Origin: Candidatus Saccharibacteria bacterium UBA3749
Lineage (GTDB): Bacteria > Patescibacteriota > Saccharimonadia > Saccharimonadales > Saccharimonadaceae
Assembly (NCBI GenBank): GCA_002371235.1
Contig: DFGN01000002.1
Coordinates: 11,707-75,706 of the forward strand
Length of the DNA stretch: 64,000 nt
Direction: 5' to 3'
Numbering within the stretch: position 1 is the stretch's first letter; each line of letters begins with the position of its first letter. The translations under genes were made by a program, and so were the position numbers. Below the pieces are notes generated by a model. The model had not been told where the DNA came from and ran no database searches. It saw only the letters and a program-made list of their open reading frames with translations. This document shows, in pieces, positions 35,069 through 44,800 of this stretch.

Positions 35069-36415
35069 TTACATTAACGATTGTAAATATAGCAACAATT
35101 CTTGTTTCACGTAGTCGTCTTTAACTTTTTCAATCTCCGCCATATAATTTGGTAATTGCTTTTCAAGTCTCGCTTTCCGATATACTTCATACTGCTCCAT
35201 TTCAGCTTCCGTCATTACTTCAGGGAAATTTCTTCCTTTATAATGTAATAACAACCCCGGCAGTCTCTCGTCATCAAAGTCAAGATTCAAATCAACCAGT
35301 TTATCTGGCTCCGCATTTCTAATTACAGCGACTTTTACTCGATCTGTATCGTTCAAGAATCCATCATATATCGCACCTTCTGGCTCGCTTGCCAGCGGAA
35401 ACTCTGGCCGTTTCTCGTATTTTTCTCGCATTTGCTCCGCAAATTCCGGATGTTTAAGCAGCACACGCAGATTCTGTTCAACCAAATCACGCGACAGTTT
35501 AATCTTATTCCAACCATCTGCTTTTTCAAGTACCGAAAGTGGCGCTACGGCTGGACATTTATTAAAACAAAGCTCCTTCACAATCGGATAGAACATATTC
35601 TCACCATTATCGACATCTTCATTTTGCAATAATTCCTCTAGGTTATACCGCAAATCGAAAACTAACAAATTCCCATTTCGCCCCGGAGCAATCGGAAAAG
35701 CTACTGTGGTTTTGTTAAATTCATTCTCAAAGCGCCCTGAAGCATACACAAACGGCTGCTTATTATCGAGGTTAACTAGCCTTTTTATCTCATTCTTACC
35801 CCGCATACTCAGCAAGTACTTAAAAAGATCCGGCTGTCGCTCCCGAATTAGTTTCGCCACCGCAATCGTAGCATACACATCCGACAAGGCATCATGTGCA
35901 TGCTCATGCGAAACACCATTTAGCTTCGTAATTAGCTCCAAGCGATTCGTTGGCGCTCCGTCCTCTCGAAATGGCCAGTTAATTCCTTCTGGTCTGAGCG
36001 CTCTTGTTAGTCGCACTACATCCAGTATATCCCAACGATTTCGCCCATCTTTCCATTCCCATTCATACGGATCATAGAAGTTTCGCCATAAACAAGCCCG
36101 CATAAATTCATCATCGAACCTAACCGTATTATATCCAACCGCAATCGTATTCGGCAAAAATATTTCTTCAGTCACAAAGCGACAAAACTCCACCTCGCTA
36201 ATCCCATCCATCAGCGTTTGCTGTGGTGTAATCCCAGTGACATTAATCGCACTCGGACTCGGCAAAGCATCGTTGGTCATCTTTATCAAAACATTCACTG
36301 GCTCACCCACCGGATTTAGTTCCATATCGGTCCTCTGACCAGCAAACTGCATAATCCTATCCTCTCGCGGCCTCAAGCCCGAAGTCTCAAGATCATAAAA
36401 GAAAAACGTTTTCAT
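35069..36415 (-). CDS. sbcB: Exodeoxyribonuclease I
   Basis: This 448-aa DnaQ-type 3'-5' single-strand exonuclease has FYDLETSGLRPREDRIMQFA (ExoI), IAVGYNTVRFDDEFMR (ExoII) and HEHAHDALSDVYATIAVAK (ExoIII), and the long C-terminal part typical of ExoI/SbcB. The start at 36415 (MKTFFFYDLE) is chosen since TATAAG with extended TGA lies 6 nt upstream. An intact ExoI in so small a genome suggests active repair or recombination. Confidence 0.92.
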   Translation of the reverse strand: MKTFFFYDLETSGLRPREDRIMQFAGQRTDMELNPVGEPVNVLIKMTNDALPSPSAINVTGITPQQTLMDGISEVEFCRFVTEEIFLPNTIAVGYNTVRFDDEFMRACLWRNFYDPYEWEWKDGRNRWDILDVVRLTRALRPEGINWPFREDGAPTNRLELITKLNGVSHEHAHDALSDVYATIAVAKLIRERQPDLFKYLLSMRGKNEIKRLVNLDNKQPFVYASGRFENEFNKTTVAFPIAPGRNGNLLVFDLRYNLEELLQNEDVDNGENMFYPIVKELCFNKCPAVAPLSVLEKADGWNKIKLSRDLVEQNLRVLLKHPEFAEQMREKYEKRPEFPLASEPEGAIYDGFLNDTDRVKVAVIRNAEPDKLVDLNLDFDDERLPGLLLHYKGRNFPEVMTEAEMEQYEVYRKARLEKQLPNYMAEIEKVKDDYVKQELLLYLQSLM

Positions 36416-36421
36416 ATTCAC

Positions 36422-36427
36422 CTTATA
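36422..36427 (-). promoter_or_regulatory. -10 box giving a leaderless exonuclease I mRNA
   Basis: TATAAG (extended TGA), six bases (GTGAAT), ATG at 36415. Confidence 0.5.
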
Positions 36428-36520
36428 TCACATTCCTCGCCTGAATTCAACTATACGTATTGTTCAGCTCGAAACACGCTTCCATTGCTATTTTATAAAA
36501 CCAGATAAATCTTAAAAACA

Positions 36521-36547
36521 AAAAAAGACCCCTGACGGGGTCAGGGG
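36521..36547 (-). terminator. Terminator overlapping the stop codon of the small membrane protein
   Basis: CCCCTGAC (36529-36536), GGG loop, GTCAGGGG (36540-36547), then a T-tract on the minus strand. The stop codon at 36541-36543 is part of the stem. An alternative GACCCC/GGGGTC pairing overlaps it. Confidence 0.85.
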
Positions 36548-36894
36548 AGTGATCGTAGACAGGCCTTCATGGCCTTGAATCCGATCACTACTGCCATATG
36601 GGCAAATAACCCAATAAGCAGCCCGGCCATAATTGTGCCGATAAAGACACAAACAGCCATAAGATCGCCTTCTACGGCCATAATTTGGCCGATCTTTGCG
36701 GCTACTTTCTCATACGTCTCATTTTGATTTAATACATAAATGAGAACTAACCAAAGGGTCTCACCGACGAACACTCCAAAGTTCTCAGCGAGCACGAATC
36801 GAACGCTTCGTTTCTTTGCAGGAGCTGCAACCACACCTACAAAAAACGATACAAAAGAAACAACCGCAACGGCAACAATAAGGGCTTTCATCAT
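36541..36894 (-). CDS. Small hydrophobic membrane protein, unknown
   Basis: This 117-aa protein has about three membrane segments (about 3-24, 38-56, 78-108) and few charged residues; no family is recognised. Its gene has an exact consensus promoter (TTGACA-17-TATAAT), a strong AAAGGAGG ribosome site and a terminator overlapping the stop codon, so it is probably monocistronic and highly expressed. Confidence 0.75.
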   Translation of the reverse strand: MMKALIVAVAVVSFVSFFVGVVAAPAKKRSVRFVLAENFGVFVGETLWLVLIYVLNQNETYEKVAAKIGQIMAVEGDLMAVCVFIGTIMAGLLIGLFAHMAVVIGFKAMKACLRSLP

Positions 36895-36953
36895 ATAAGC
36901 CCTCCTTTCAATGTACTCGACCCACCCTCGTCAAAGGTAAGCCTGTAATAGAC

Positions 36954-36982
36954 ATTATATCACACTTACGCTTTTTTGTCAA
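36954..36982 (-). promoter_or_regulatory. Consensus sigma70 promoter of the small membrane protein
   Basis: Minus-strand TTGACA (36977-36982), 17-bp spacer, TATAAT (36954-36959), matching both consensus hexamers exactly. The leader is about 55 nt. Confidence 0.85.
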
Positions 36983-37095
36983 CTATATGACAATAAAATT
37001 TATCAATATAAAGCATATGCAACATATCTAACAAACCATTATTCGCTAATCATCAAAAACCAAACATCTCAATTCCATAATTCCGCATTAAATGC

Positions 37096-37824
37096 TTATT
37101 TCGTACCGTCACCTTGCATCATTTCGTCATAGTCAATACCATAATTCGCATATTGCAGTCTCATATATGCTTCATCAAGCTCCGTCGCCAAAGTCTTCAA
37201 AGGATCCTCGTTTGCTACTGCCATTATCAAGAATTTCAAAGGCTTATTCTTTCCGCCACAGATTTCCATCGAATCACCATAGGCAAGCTCGCCAGGAATC
37301 GTAATCTCACGAATGCCACCAAGTCGCATTCCCTCTACGCCAATATTCCACCCCTCAATCATACCAAGTGATGCATTTAATACCTTGGAAAAAGCCTGTG
37401 GATTATTGTTATCATCAAACGATGAGTCAAAAATTGATTCATCCGCACACCAACCAACATAATAAGCTAAATAATCAGAATCACCTTCAGCCAGCTTCTT
37501 CCCTGTACCCTTTTTAAGGTCACGTTTCTGGACACCGTTCTCATTCGCTGAGTTCTCGTTATAAGCTTTAATCTCACCCTTAAACGCGATAAACTCACCA
37601 AAATCCCCCGCCGTCAAATTGCTAAATTCGGTCACTTTATTATTATAAGCTTCCTCATATTCAGCAATCTTAGCTGGATCAACCTTCTGTTCTCCACCAG
37701 AGCCCTTGCCACCGTTTAGCACAATCGCCGCATAACTCGCAATCATTGAGCCAAGCATAATTACGGCAATGATAATAATAAAAATACGTTGTTTCGGACT
37801 TGTTTTCAGTTCTTTTTGGTCCAT
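37096..37824 (-). CDS. Membrane-anchored FKBP-type peptidyl-prolyl isomerase
   Basis: This 242-aa protein has an N-terminal membrane anchor (about 13-36), a linker, and an FKBP domain (about 100-210) with GKKLAEGDSDYLAYYVGW, FDSSFDDNNNPQAFS, LGMIEGWNIGVEGMRLGGIR and IPGELAYGD. It likely helps fold exported proteins outside the membrane. GGAG lies before the ATG and TATAAT about 40 nt upstream. It stands downstream of the terminator after L15. Confidence 0.9.
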   Translation of the reverse strand: MDQKELKTSPKQRIFIIIIAVIMLGSMIASYAAIVLNGGKGSGGEQKVDPAKIAEYEEAYNNKVTEFSNLTAGDFGEFIAFKGEIKAYNENSANENGVQKRDLKKGTGKKLAEGDSDYLAYYVGWCADESIFDSSFDDNNNPQAFSKVLNASLGMIEGWNIGVEGMRLGGIREITIPGELAYGDSMEICGGKNKPLKFLIMAVANEDPLKTLATELDEAYMRLQYANYGIDYDEMMQGDGTK

Positions 37825-37886
37825 ACTGATTCTCCACTTAATTTATTCTCTATATTATATCATACTATCTAGAAGAAAAACCCAAC

Positions 37887-37918
37887 AAAAATAACCCACC
37901 GTAAAGAGGGTTATTTTT
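37887..37918. terminator. Terminator after rplO
   Basis: AAAATAACCC/GGGTTATTTT stem with a 10-nt loop and T-tract on both strands, between rplO and the FKBP gene. Confidence 0.85.
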
Positions 37919-37981
37919 ATTTTTTTAAAGGCAGTAATGTTTCCGGATTATACAACCACGAAAATCATCTCACAAGGTTAT

Positions 37982-38449
37982 TTATTCTTCGGCCTTTTTC
38001 TCAGGTTTTTTCAAGATTGCAATCTTCTTAAACGAACCACCTGCTTTTTTAATTGCATCAATAGCAGTCTTCGAAGCAAACTGTGTTTCAAGCTCAATTT
38101 TCGACTTTAACTCACCGCGAGAAATTACTTTTACCTTCACAAACGGTGAAGAGATTAACGAAGCTTCAGCCAAAACGAAATTATCCACCTTACCAGACAA
38201 ATCATTTAATCTATCCGTATAGACAACTTCGGCCTTTGCATGTAAAGATTTAAAACCCTTTAGTTTAGGCACAGCTTGCATAATGGCACGCTGGCCACCC
38301 ATGAAGCCGATTGGCATCTTTGAGTGCCCGGTACGGGCTTTCTGACCCTTAGTACCACGACCAGCAGTTTTACCTCGTCCAGCCGAGATGCCGCGGCCTT
38401 TGCGTGATGGGCGTGCATTTTTGACTACACTTAGTTCATTGTATTTCAT
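37982..38449 (-). CDS. rplO: 50S ribosomal protein L15
   Basis: uL15 (155 aa) is a late-assembly large-subunit protein. The Gly/Arg-rich N-terminus RKGRGISAGRGKTAGRGTKG and MPIGFMGGQRAIMQAVPKLKG are typical. It shares one base with the rpsE stop, so no L30 (rpmD) gene fits between them, a hallmark of CPR genomes. It is the last gene of the split spc cluster and is followed by a terminator rather than secY. Confidence 0.95.
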   Translation of the reverse strand: MKYNELSVVKNARPSRKGRGISAGRGKTAGRGTKGQKARTGHSKMPIGFMGGQRAIMQAVPKLKGFKSLHAKAEVVYTDRLNDLSGKVDNFVLAEASLISSPFVKVKVISRGELKSKIELETQFASKTAIDAIKKAGGSFKKIAILKKPEKKAEE

Positions 38450-39312
38450 TATTTGCTCTCCTTCCCCGAGACCTTCTTTGTCGAAGTAGCTTTATTGGCT
38501 GCAGCGGCCTTCTTAGTTGCAGCAGCTTTTTTGACGGTTGACTTCTTTACTACCTCAGCCTTTTCAGATTTCTTTTCGGCCTTAGGTTTTTCAACCTTAG
38601 CGGCAACCTTTTCGGTCTTAGTGCTATTTTTTGCGGTCTTAGCCTCAGTTTTCTCAGATTTAGCCTCAACCTTATCAATTTTAGCCTCAGCCTTTTTGGC
38701 TTTACCTTCATTACAAATCCATTCGCTCCTTGGCGTCTGCTGTTTTAGACCTTCGATCACGGCATAAGCAATGTTCACCTTATTAGTCGAGCCGAGCGAT
38801 TTCGAAATCAAATTCTTCACGCCGGTAAGACCCATAATTGAACGTACTGTACCGCCAGCAATAATACCAGTACCAGGAGCTGCTGGTTTCATCAACACAT
38901 CAGCGCCAGTAATTTTGGTACGAGTTTCATGGCAAATTGTCTCACGATCCATATTAAACATAATCATGGACTTCTTCGCCTTGCGCTCTGCTTTAGAAAC
39001 AGCCGTCGTCACATCGTTACCTTTGGCAACGCCAATTCCGACTTTATTTTTGTGATTACCAATCGCAACTAGAGCTTTAAAACGCATCCTACGTCCACCA
39101 GCTACCGTTCTCGATACACGGTCAACCGAAATAGTAATCGTATCATATTCTTTTTTACCCGCATCTGCGCGTACACGATCACGACGATTACGACGATCCA
39201 TTCGTCTACCAGATATGTCACGAGTTTGCTTAGTCGAAGCAACCTTATCTTCCATCTTGAGGGTGCCAGACTTGTTAATTACTCTTGGGGCTTTTTTCTC
39301 TGCTTCAGCCAT
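38449..39312 (-). CDS. rpsE: 30S ribosomal protein S5 with long C-terminal tail
   Basis: uS5 (287 aa) acts in decoding and translocation. The core (about 55-200) includes ISVDRVSRTVAGGRRMRFKA, GIGVAKGNDVTTAVSKAERK and PAAPGTGIIAGGTVRSIMGL. It is much longer than the usual 160-170 residues: about 50 basic residues at the N-terminus and about 85 Lys/Ala/Glu/Thr residues at the C-terminus. Confidence 0.95.
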   Translation of the reverse strand: MAEAEKKAPRVINKSGTLKMEDKVASTKQTRDISGRRMDRRNRRDRVRADAGKKEYDTITISVDRVSRTVAGGRRMRFKALVAIGNHKNKVGIGVAKGNDVTTAVSKAERKAKKSMIMFNMDRETICHETRTKITGADVLMKPAAPGTGIIAGGTVRSIMGLTGVKNLISKSLGSTNKVNIAYAVIEGLKQQTPRSEWICNEGKAKKAEAKIDKVEAKSEKTEAKTAKNSTKTEKVAAKVEKPKAEKKSEKAEVVKKSTVKKAAATKKAAAANKATSTKKVSGKESK

Positions 39313-39314
39313 AA

Positions 39315-39644
39315 TTAAAACTCCAATCCTTCTTTGCGAGCTGCATCAGCAAATGCTGACATACGCCCAGCATATAATTTAGCTCCACGGTCAAAGACTA
39401 CCTTAGTGATCTTTGCAGCCTTAGCTTTTTTGGCTATTTCTGCACCAATCTTAGCAGCTTTTTCCGTCATAGAACCAGTTACCTTGCTACCAACCGTAGT
39501 TGCATAACAAAGTGTTACTTTCTTATCATCATCAATTATCTGCGCCACAACGTGCAAATTTGAAAGATGCACAGAAAGCCTCGGCCTTTCGGCGGTACCG
39601 TGAATCTTGGCGCGAGTTCTTTTCGCTCTAAATTCTTTTAACAT
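39315..39644 (-). CDS. rplR: 50S ribosomal protein L18
   Basis: uL18 (109 aa) binds 5S rRNA with L5. Sequence RAKIHGTAERPRLSVHLSNL, VAQIIDDDKKVTLCYATT and VVFDRGAKLYAGRMSAFADA are characteristic. It overlaps rplF by 1 nt and lies 2 nt before rpsE. Confidence 0.95.
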   Translation of the reverse strand: MLKEFRAKRTRAKIHGTAERPRLSVHLSNLHVVAQIIDDDKKVTLCYATTVGSKVTGSMTEKAAKIGAEIAKKAKAAKITKVVFDRGAKLYAGRMSAFADAARKEGLEF

Positions 39645-40180
39645 TATTTCTTACCCGCCTTTCCTGCCTTACGAATAATTACTTCGTCGACATATTTAAT
39701 GCCCTTACCCTTATATGGCTCAGGCTTCTTAAGTGCACGAATTTCGGCAGCAACTTGACCAACCTTTTGCTTATCAATACCAGATACGGTAATTTCCATT
39801 TTGTTGGTAGTAAGCTGCACACCTTCAGGTGCTCTGTATTTTACTGGATGAGAAAAACCAAGTGCCATCTCAATCTCCTGACCACCGCCAGAAAGACGAA
39901 AACCGACACCGTTTATTTCAAGCTTCTTCTCGTAACCATTAGTTACGCCCTTCACAGCGTTATTCAGAAGCGCTCGCTGCAAGCCGTGCCAAGCACGTGA
40001 CTTTGGCTCATCATCTTCACGAGTGACAGTCAAAGTATTACCATCAATAGAAACCTTTGTTTTAGGCTGAATTGGAACCACGAGTGAACCTTTCGGCCCC
40101 GCAACAGTAACATTACTGTCGCCGACCGTGATTGTCACTCCCGCCGGAACTACGATGGGTTGTTTTCCGATACGACTCAT
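39644..40180 (-). CDS. rplF: 50S ribosomal protein L6
   Basis: uL6 (178 aa) lies near the factor-binding site. Start MSRIGKQPIVVPAGVTITVG and C-terminal RALKKPEPYKGKGIKYVDEV are diagnostic. The start at 40180 has a clear AAAGGAGACAA; the longer ORF adds 19 non-family residues. It normally follows rpsH directly; here a surface-protein island intervenes and L6 has its own promoter. Confidence 0.96.
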   Translation of the reverse strand: MSRIGKQPIVVPAGVTITVGDSNVTVAGPKGSLVVPIQPKTKVSIDGNTLTVTREDDEPKSRAWHGLQRALLNNAVKGVTNGYEKKLEINGVGFRLSGGGQEIEMALGFSHPVKYRAPEGVQLTTNKMEITVSGIDKQKVGQVAAEIRALKKPEPYKGKGIKYVDEVIIRKAGKAGKK

Positions 40181-40208
40181 TTGTCTCCTTTTGTTAATAT
40201 TACCTATA

Positions 40209-40237
40209 ATAATATCACACTTTAGCATTATTTGCAA
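40209..40237 (-). promoter_or_regulatory. Promoter of the rplF-rplR-rpsE-rplO half-operon
   Basis: Minus-strand TTGCAA (40232-40237), 17-bp spacer, TATTAT (40209-40214), about 30 nt before the rplF ATG. It lets the downstream ribosomal genes be transcribed despite the inserted surface genes. Confidence 0.65.
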
Positions 40238-40297
40238 GGAGACTTACCCTATTACGGCGAGTCAAAATCTTAAAAACAACCCAATCGAAGCTAAAAT

Positions 40298-41719
40298 CTA
40301 TTTCCTGAATTTCACACTCTTACTCACGCGACCATGAGCATATTTTGCTAATACACCAAACATCAACAAAACTGCAGCTGTTGCACCTAGAGTATAGAGG
40401 TTACTGTACCCAGATTCCGAAGTAAACAAGCCAGTGTCTGGCGTAAGTACAGAACCAATATGAACCGCAGTAAAAGTAACAGGTTCATCTATGATCACGT
40501 CCAAAATCTGCTTAGTAGTAAGCTTATCGCCAGCTTTGATTGTGGTACCATCAGCCAATTTCACGTCTATATTAGCAGTCCAATACTTAAACTCATATCC
40601 TTCCTTAGCCTCACTCATGGAACCACTTGGCTTTTCGCCCTTAATCACATTCTCTTCTTTTATACCAGTAATCTCGCCACCATCATCTGAGACATATTTC
40701 ACCACAACGGTCTCCACATAATAATCAAGCACGCTACCGGCTACCCGGCCAAATCCAAAAATCATATCAAGCCCAGCCTCTTGCACTGTACCGTTTAGTT
40801 TAGTGTACACATTTGAACCATTCTTGATATCAATCATCTGCTTTTCGCCAGCATCTTCATCAGGATTTTGCCTGTACTGTGAATAAATATAACTTGGTCT
40901 ATTCGTAGCAGTATTCAAATTTACGTATCTATTTCTGAGTCCATCATCGTCGGATTCGCTTGGACGCAGAGCCTCTTTACTCCTAGCAAAGGTATTGCTT
41001 GCCGATATGTAGTTATTTGGATTTTTAATCATAAAAGACTGACCATGATCAATGTCGAGCAACCCGAAATATAGTGGATATTCTGACTCATACAGCTTAA
41101 ACTCACCCTTACTATCTTTTTTGAACAACTTGATGTTTGTCTCTACAAATAATTTCTCGCCTTTAGGCCAAGAGATACCCCAGATACCTTCTCTGCCTTT
41201 TAGAATCTCACAGTCCTCTTTAGTTTCGGAAATGGCCCATCCACCATAAATCCAACCATCATTCATTCCAATTGCAACCGTCACTCCTTTATCGTCTGGA
41301 CGCGGATTATCAGTATTTCCATAATCGAAACCAATATCAGTAATATCAACTTCTGCTTTATAGTTACCATCAGCGCCAAGCACAGAATATCCTAGTCCGT
41401 CAACACTCTCAGCATCATCGCTTGGATATAATATATGATAAAGTACTTTCTTGCAGCTTGACGGAGAGCTATTGATTCTGATATAACCAGTCTCCCAACT
41501 AGAATCATCAGATGCCACCACGGTTTGCATTCCCTGATTTTTTTCAGATTGCAACAAAGGAGTTAGTCCATCGACCAATGCACTATCAATAGTAATACTA
41601 TCCTCCAAGTTTTTTCCACCATCATATTTAATCCCAAAATCTTGGGCAAATACAGTATTCGTTAATAATGTACTCGTTGCAGCAAGTGCCGCCAATGAAT
41701 ACGTAATTCTTTTACTCAT
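40298..41719 (-). CDS. Secreted PDTG-anchored surface protein
   Basis: This 473-aa protein has a signal peptide (about 1-25, ending VFAQD), a large external region and a C-terminal sorting signal: TPDTG (about 426-430), a hydrophobic helix (TLGATAAVLLMFGVLAKYAHG) and a basic tail (KSVKFRK). A short repeat-like segment near 345-410 (VVKYVSDDGGEITG, GYEFKYWTA) resembles Listeria-Bacteroides InlB-type B repeats. The sortase at 3.5-4.2 kb could anchor it. It has a GAAAGGT ribosome site. Confidence 0.82.
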   Translation of the reverse strand: MSKRITYSLAALAATSTLLTNTVFAQDFGIKYDGGKNLEDSITIDSALVDGLTPLLQSEKNQGMQTVVASDDSSWETGYIRINSSPSSCKKVLYHILYPSDDAESVDGLGYSVLGADGNYKAEVDITDIGFDYGNTDNPRPDDKGVTVAIGMNDGWIYGGWAISETKEDCEILKGREGIWGISWPKGEKLFVETNIKLFKKDSKGEFKLYESEYPLYFGLLDIDHGQSFMIKNPNNYISASNTFARSKEALRPSESDDDGLRNRYVNLNTATNRPSYIYSQYRQNPDEDAGEKQMIDIKNGSNVYTKLNGTVQEAGLDMIFGFGRVAGSVLDYYVETVVVKYVSDDGGEITGIKEENVIKGEKPSGSMSEAKEGYEFKYWTANIDVKLADGTTIKAGDKLTTKQILDVIIDEPVTFTAVHIGSVLTPDTGLFTSESGYSNLYTLGATAAVLLMFGVLAKYAHGRVSKSVKFRK

Positions 41720-41724
41720 AGTAT

Positions 41725-41820
41725 GACCTTTCTTTGAGTTTATTTTTTTATTAATGTATATTTATAGTTTATACTACCGCGCGAGTAATGTCAATATGCT
41801 TATAGATAATAATATATTCT
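41725..41820 (-). promoter_or_regulatory. Candidate promoter region of the PDTG protein
   Basis: On the minus strand TTGACA is followed at 15 bp by TATAAA (with a second TATAAA at 22 bp). Spacing is not ideal, so this is tentative; read-through from the adhesin gene is also possible because no terminator was seen. Confidence 0.4.
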
Positions 41821-44800
41821 TTATTTTCTACGCGATGATACTGCCTTTGGCATTTTGAAGAATGCAAGCAATAGACAACCAAATATAATACTTCCACTAA
41901 GTCCACCCGAAATCGCATTGTCAATTTGTGCCATCACAGTTCCAGTATCCGGCGCTTCAGGTGATTCAGGAATCTCCGGCTCAATGTCACTACCACAACC
42001 CCCATCTTCCAAACATGGATCAATAGGCTCAGGCTCTGGTTCCGGCTCAGGCTCTGGTTCATGATTGTTTACTACTGTCAAGACAAGACCGCCATCATCG
42101 TTCCACTCATAGCCACCTTCGCCTTCCGTACTATACGTACAAGTCTTAGTATAAACATTCTTCAATCCATCCACATCTACACCGGTAAATTCAACCTTAC
42201 ATTCTATCACCACGTCTACTTCATCTTCTACCATCTCATAACCTTCAAGAGCCTCAACTTCTTTTACTACAAACACCAGATTGTCCTCCGTCTCGTTTGC
42301 TTCCACCGGAATCGTAATGCTAATCTCGCCATTATTGTCGGTTACGTATTCTGTCCCATTAACCTCAAATTTCACACCCGCAAGCGTCTCACCTTCTTCA
42401 TTCACTTTTCGGATAGCAAACTCTGATTCGCCATCATATACGTATTCATTAGTCGCCGAAGTCCAAGTGTTGGTTATTTCAAAACCGTTCACACTCTGCT
42501 CCCACACACCATCAAGCGTATCGTCGTTTTCATTGTAAATAAACATTGCTTTTTCATTCTCGCCGAATTGACTCTCACCCAACATCGATTCTCTCACAGA
42601 ATACGTAATCGCTAAACCATTCTCATACTTATGCAAGTTCTTGAATATCCATTCCCATTCATTAGCCGCGGAAATCGTTACCGGTTCCCCCACCACCCAA
42701 GTTTTCTGATTACCATCTGTATCAGTCGTTTCGGCCATCAACTCAATTTGAATCGTACTCGGTCTCCTCAGTTCGTTGTCATCACCCGACCAGATCTTCT
42801 TCACTATAATATCTTCGTGTGGCACTGGCACATGTCTATTAGTAATCACGCCATCAGTAATAATTGCAACATAATCATTGTCACCATCGAATTCAGTACA
42901 AGAAATTGAATCGCCTTCTCCTTCACAAACTGAAGCTTCAACTATAGTATAAGTGAGTTTTTCATTACTTGCTCCAGTAGCTGGCAAATCATTAAATTCG
43001 TAATCAGCATCCTCCAACAATAAGTCACTATATGCTACATATTTACCGTTATTGTCCTTAACTGCAATATAATAGTTGGCATAATTCTTTCTTAAATCAT
43101 CGCGGTTTTCATCATCTTCCCATACCTTAGATACACTTACGTCTACGCTGTTGTATATATTATATATAGCGCGTGATTCCTTCGAATATGTTTTTGATAC
43201 CAAACGCAAAGTTCCGTCACCATTATCTTCAGTTACAATTGTTACTGTAATGTCTTCATCTTGATCAAAACGAGTAATACCAGGACGAAATGCACTCGTT
43301 CCATCCTCGTTCTTTGTTTTTTCAGTAATAGTATAAATATATGTTCCTTCATCCTCAATCGTTACGACAAATTCTGCAGTATTATTGGCAAAAGTTAGCG
43401 AATCACTTTCAATCGTCTCTCCACCGTCACTCCTATTTAACACAAACACAAATGAGTCACCAGGCTGCCAGAATTGCTCATATCCACTCACGAAATTCTT
43501 GAATACTGTAATTTTAGCATCTTCATCCTTTAGCTTAGAAACTTGATAGTCATTCTTGAATTCTACTTTATTATCTTTCTTCTCAATTTTACCAGTTTTA
43601 GTAGTGGCTACACCACCGTTAAATCCAGGTTTAGCCTCCTCGATTACTTCATAATACCAGTCTGTCGGAATATTCTCGAACGTCTTCGATTCACCATGCA
43701 TTAAAGTAATACCATCAATCGTACGTACTGGTTTCGTATCGCCCTGTTTTTCGTAAAAGTTCACCGTAAAATTAAAGGATTTCTCTCGCGCTAAATCCAG
43801 ATCACCACTCGTCGCCGTTACTTCCTTTGTAATCGTCAGGCTTCCTGATTCTAGGTAGTTCGTTACAGTTACTTGCGAGCTAGCATTCCCAAATACTTCA
43901 TTCACATCCGGCAAAACAGTTGTACCATCTGCTCCGTATTGTACCACTTGATAATCAATCGCGTTGCGCTTATATCCACTTGGTAAATCCTCCGAAACCT
44001 CAAAAGTTGTACCAGTTGCCACATCTAGGACCATAATCTTTTGATTAACACCGATTTGCTCAGTAATTTTACCGCCAGTACAGCTTTGCTTATCTCCGGA
44101 TGTTACGTTCTGGGTTAAACCACCCTCACCATCATCAACATATTCATAAGTCTGGATACGATAACAATTTTCCTTTTCAAGAAGTGCGCCATTTTTGTCC
44201 TTAATATTTTTGATCGTAATAGTATATTTATCGTCGATACTATTGTCAAGACTACCATTATTCATCACAACTTTCGATACCAGTATGCCACCATTTAATG
44301 TGTTTTCAACTGAAAGTTTTGTTAATATATTGTTGTCAATTATCGCAGTTCCATCGTCGTTAAAAATTACATCGTGAATCTTGCCATCATCAACAATCAT
44401 TGGATGATATTTACGCTTAGTTATATGATAATGATTTGTACTACCAGTAAAATCATAGTTTTCATTATCAAATTCATAATCATGTCCCTCTTCAAGTACA
44501 ACGTATCTTTCGCCATCAACCGTCACGATTCTACCAAACGATTCCAAACCATCCGTATCAGGACTCACTAATTTCTTCATTACACCCGGTGCTACCGTAT
44601 AATTACTTTTACCATTTTGGTCTACGCCAATCCATTCCGCTCCACTTTGAGCCGTGAATGTGTAGTGCCTCACCGCTTCTGGATTCGTTTTTCGATCAAC
44701 AAAGAGATCCAATGAAACACGATCAATATCTTTACGCTGTTTCGGGTCCATCTGGTCAGCCCATAGCTTCGTAACATTAAGCGTAGTTTCTGGCAATGTG

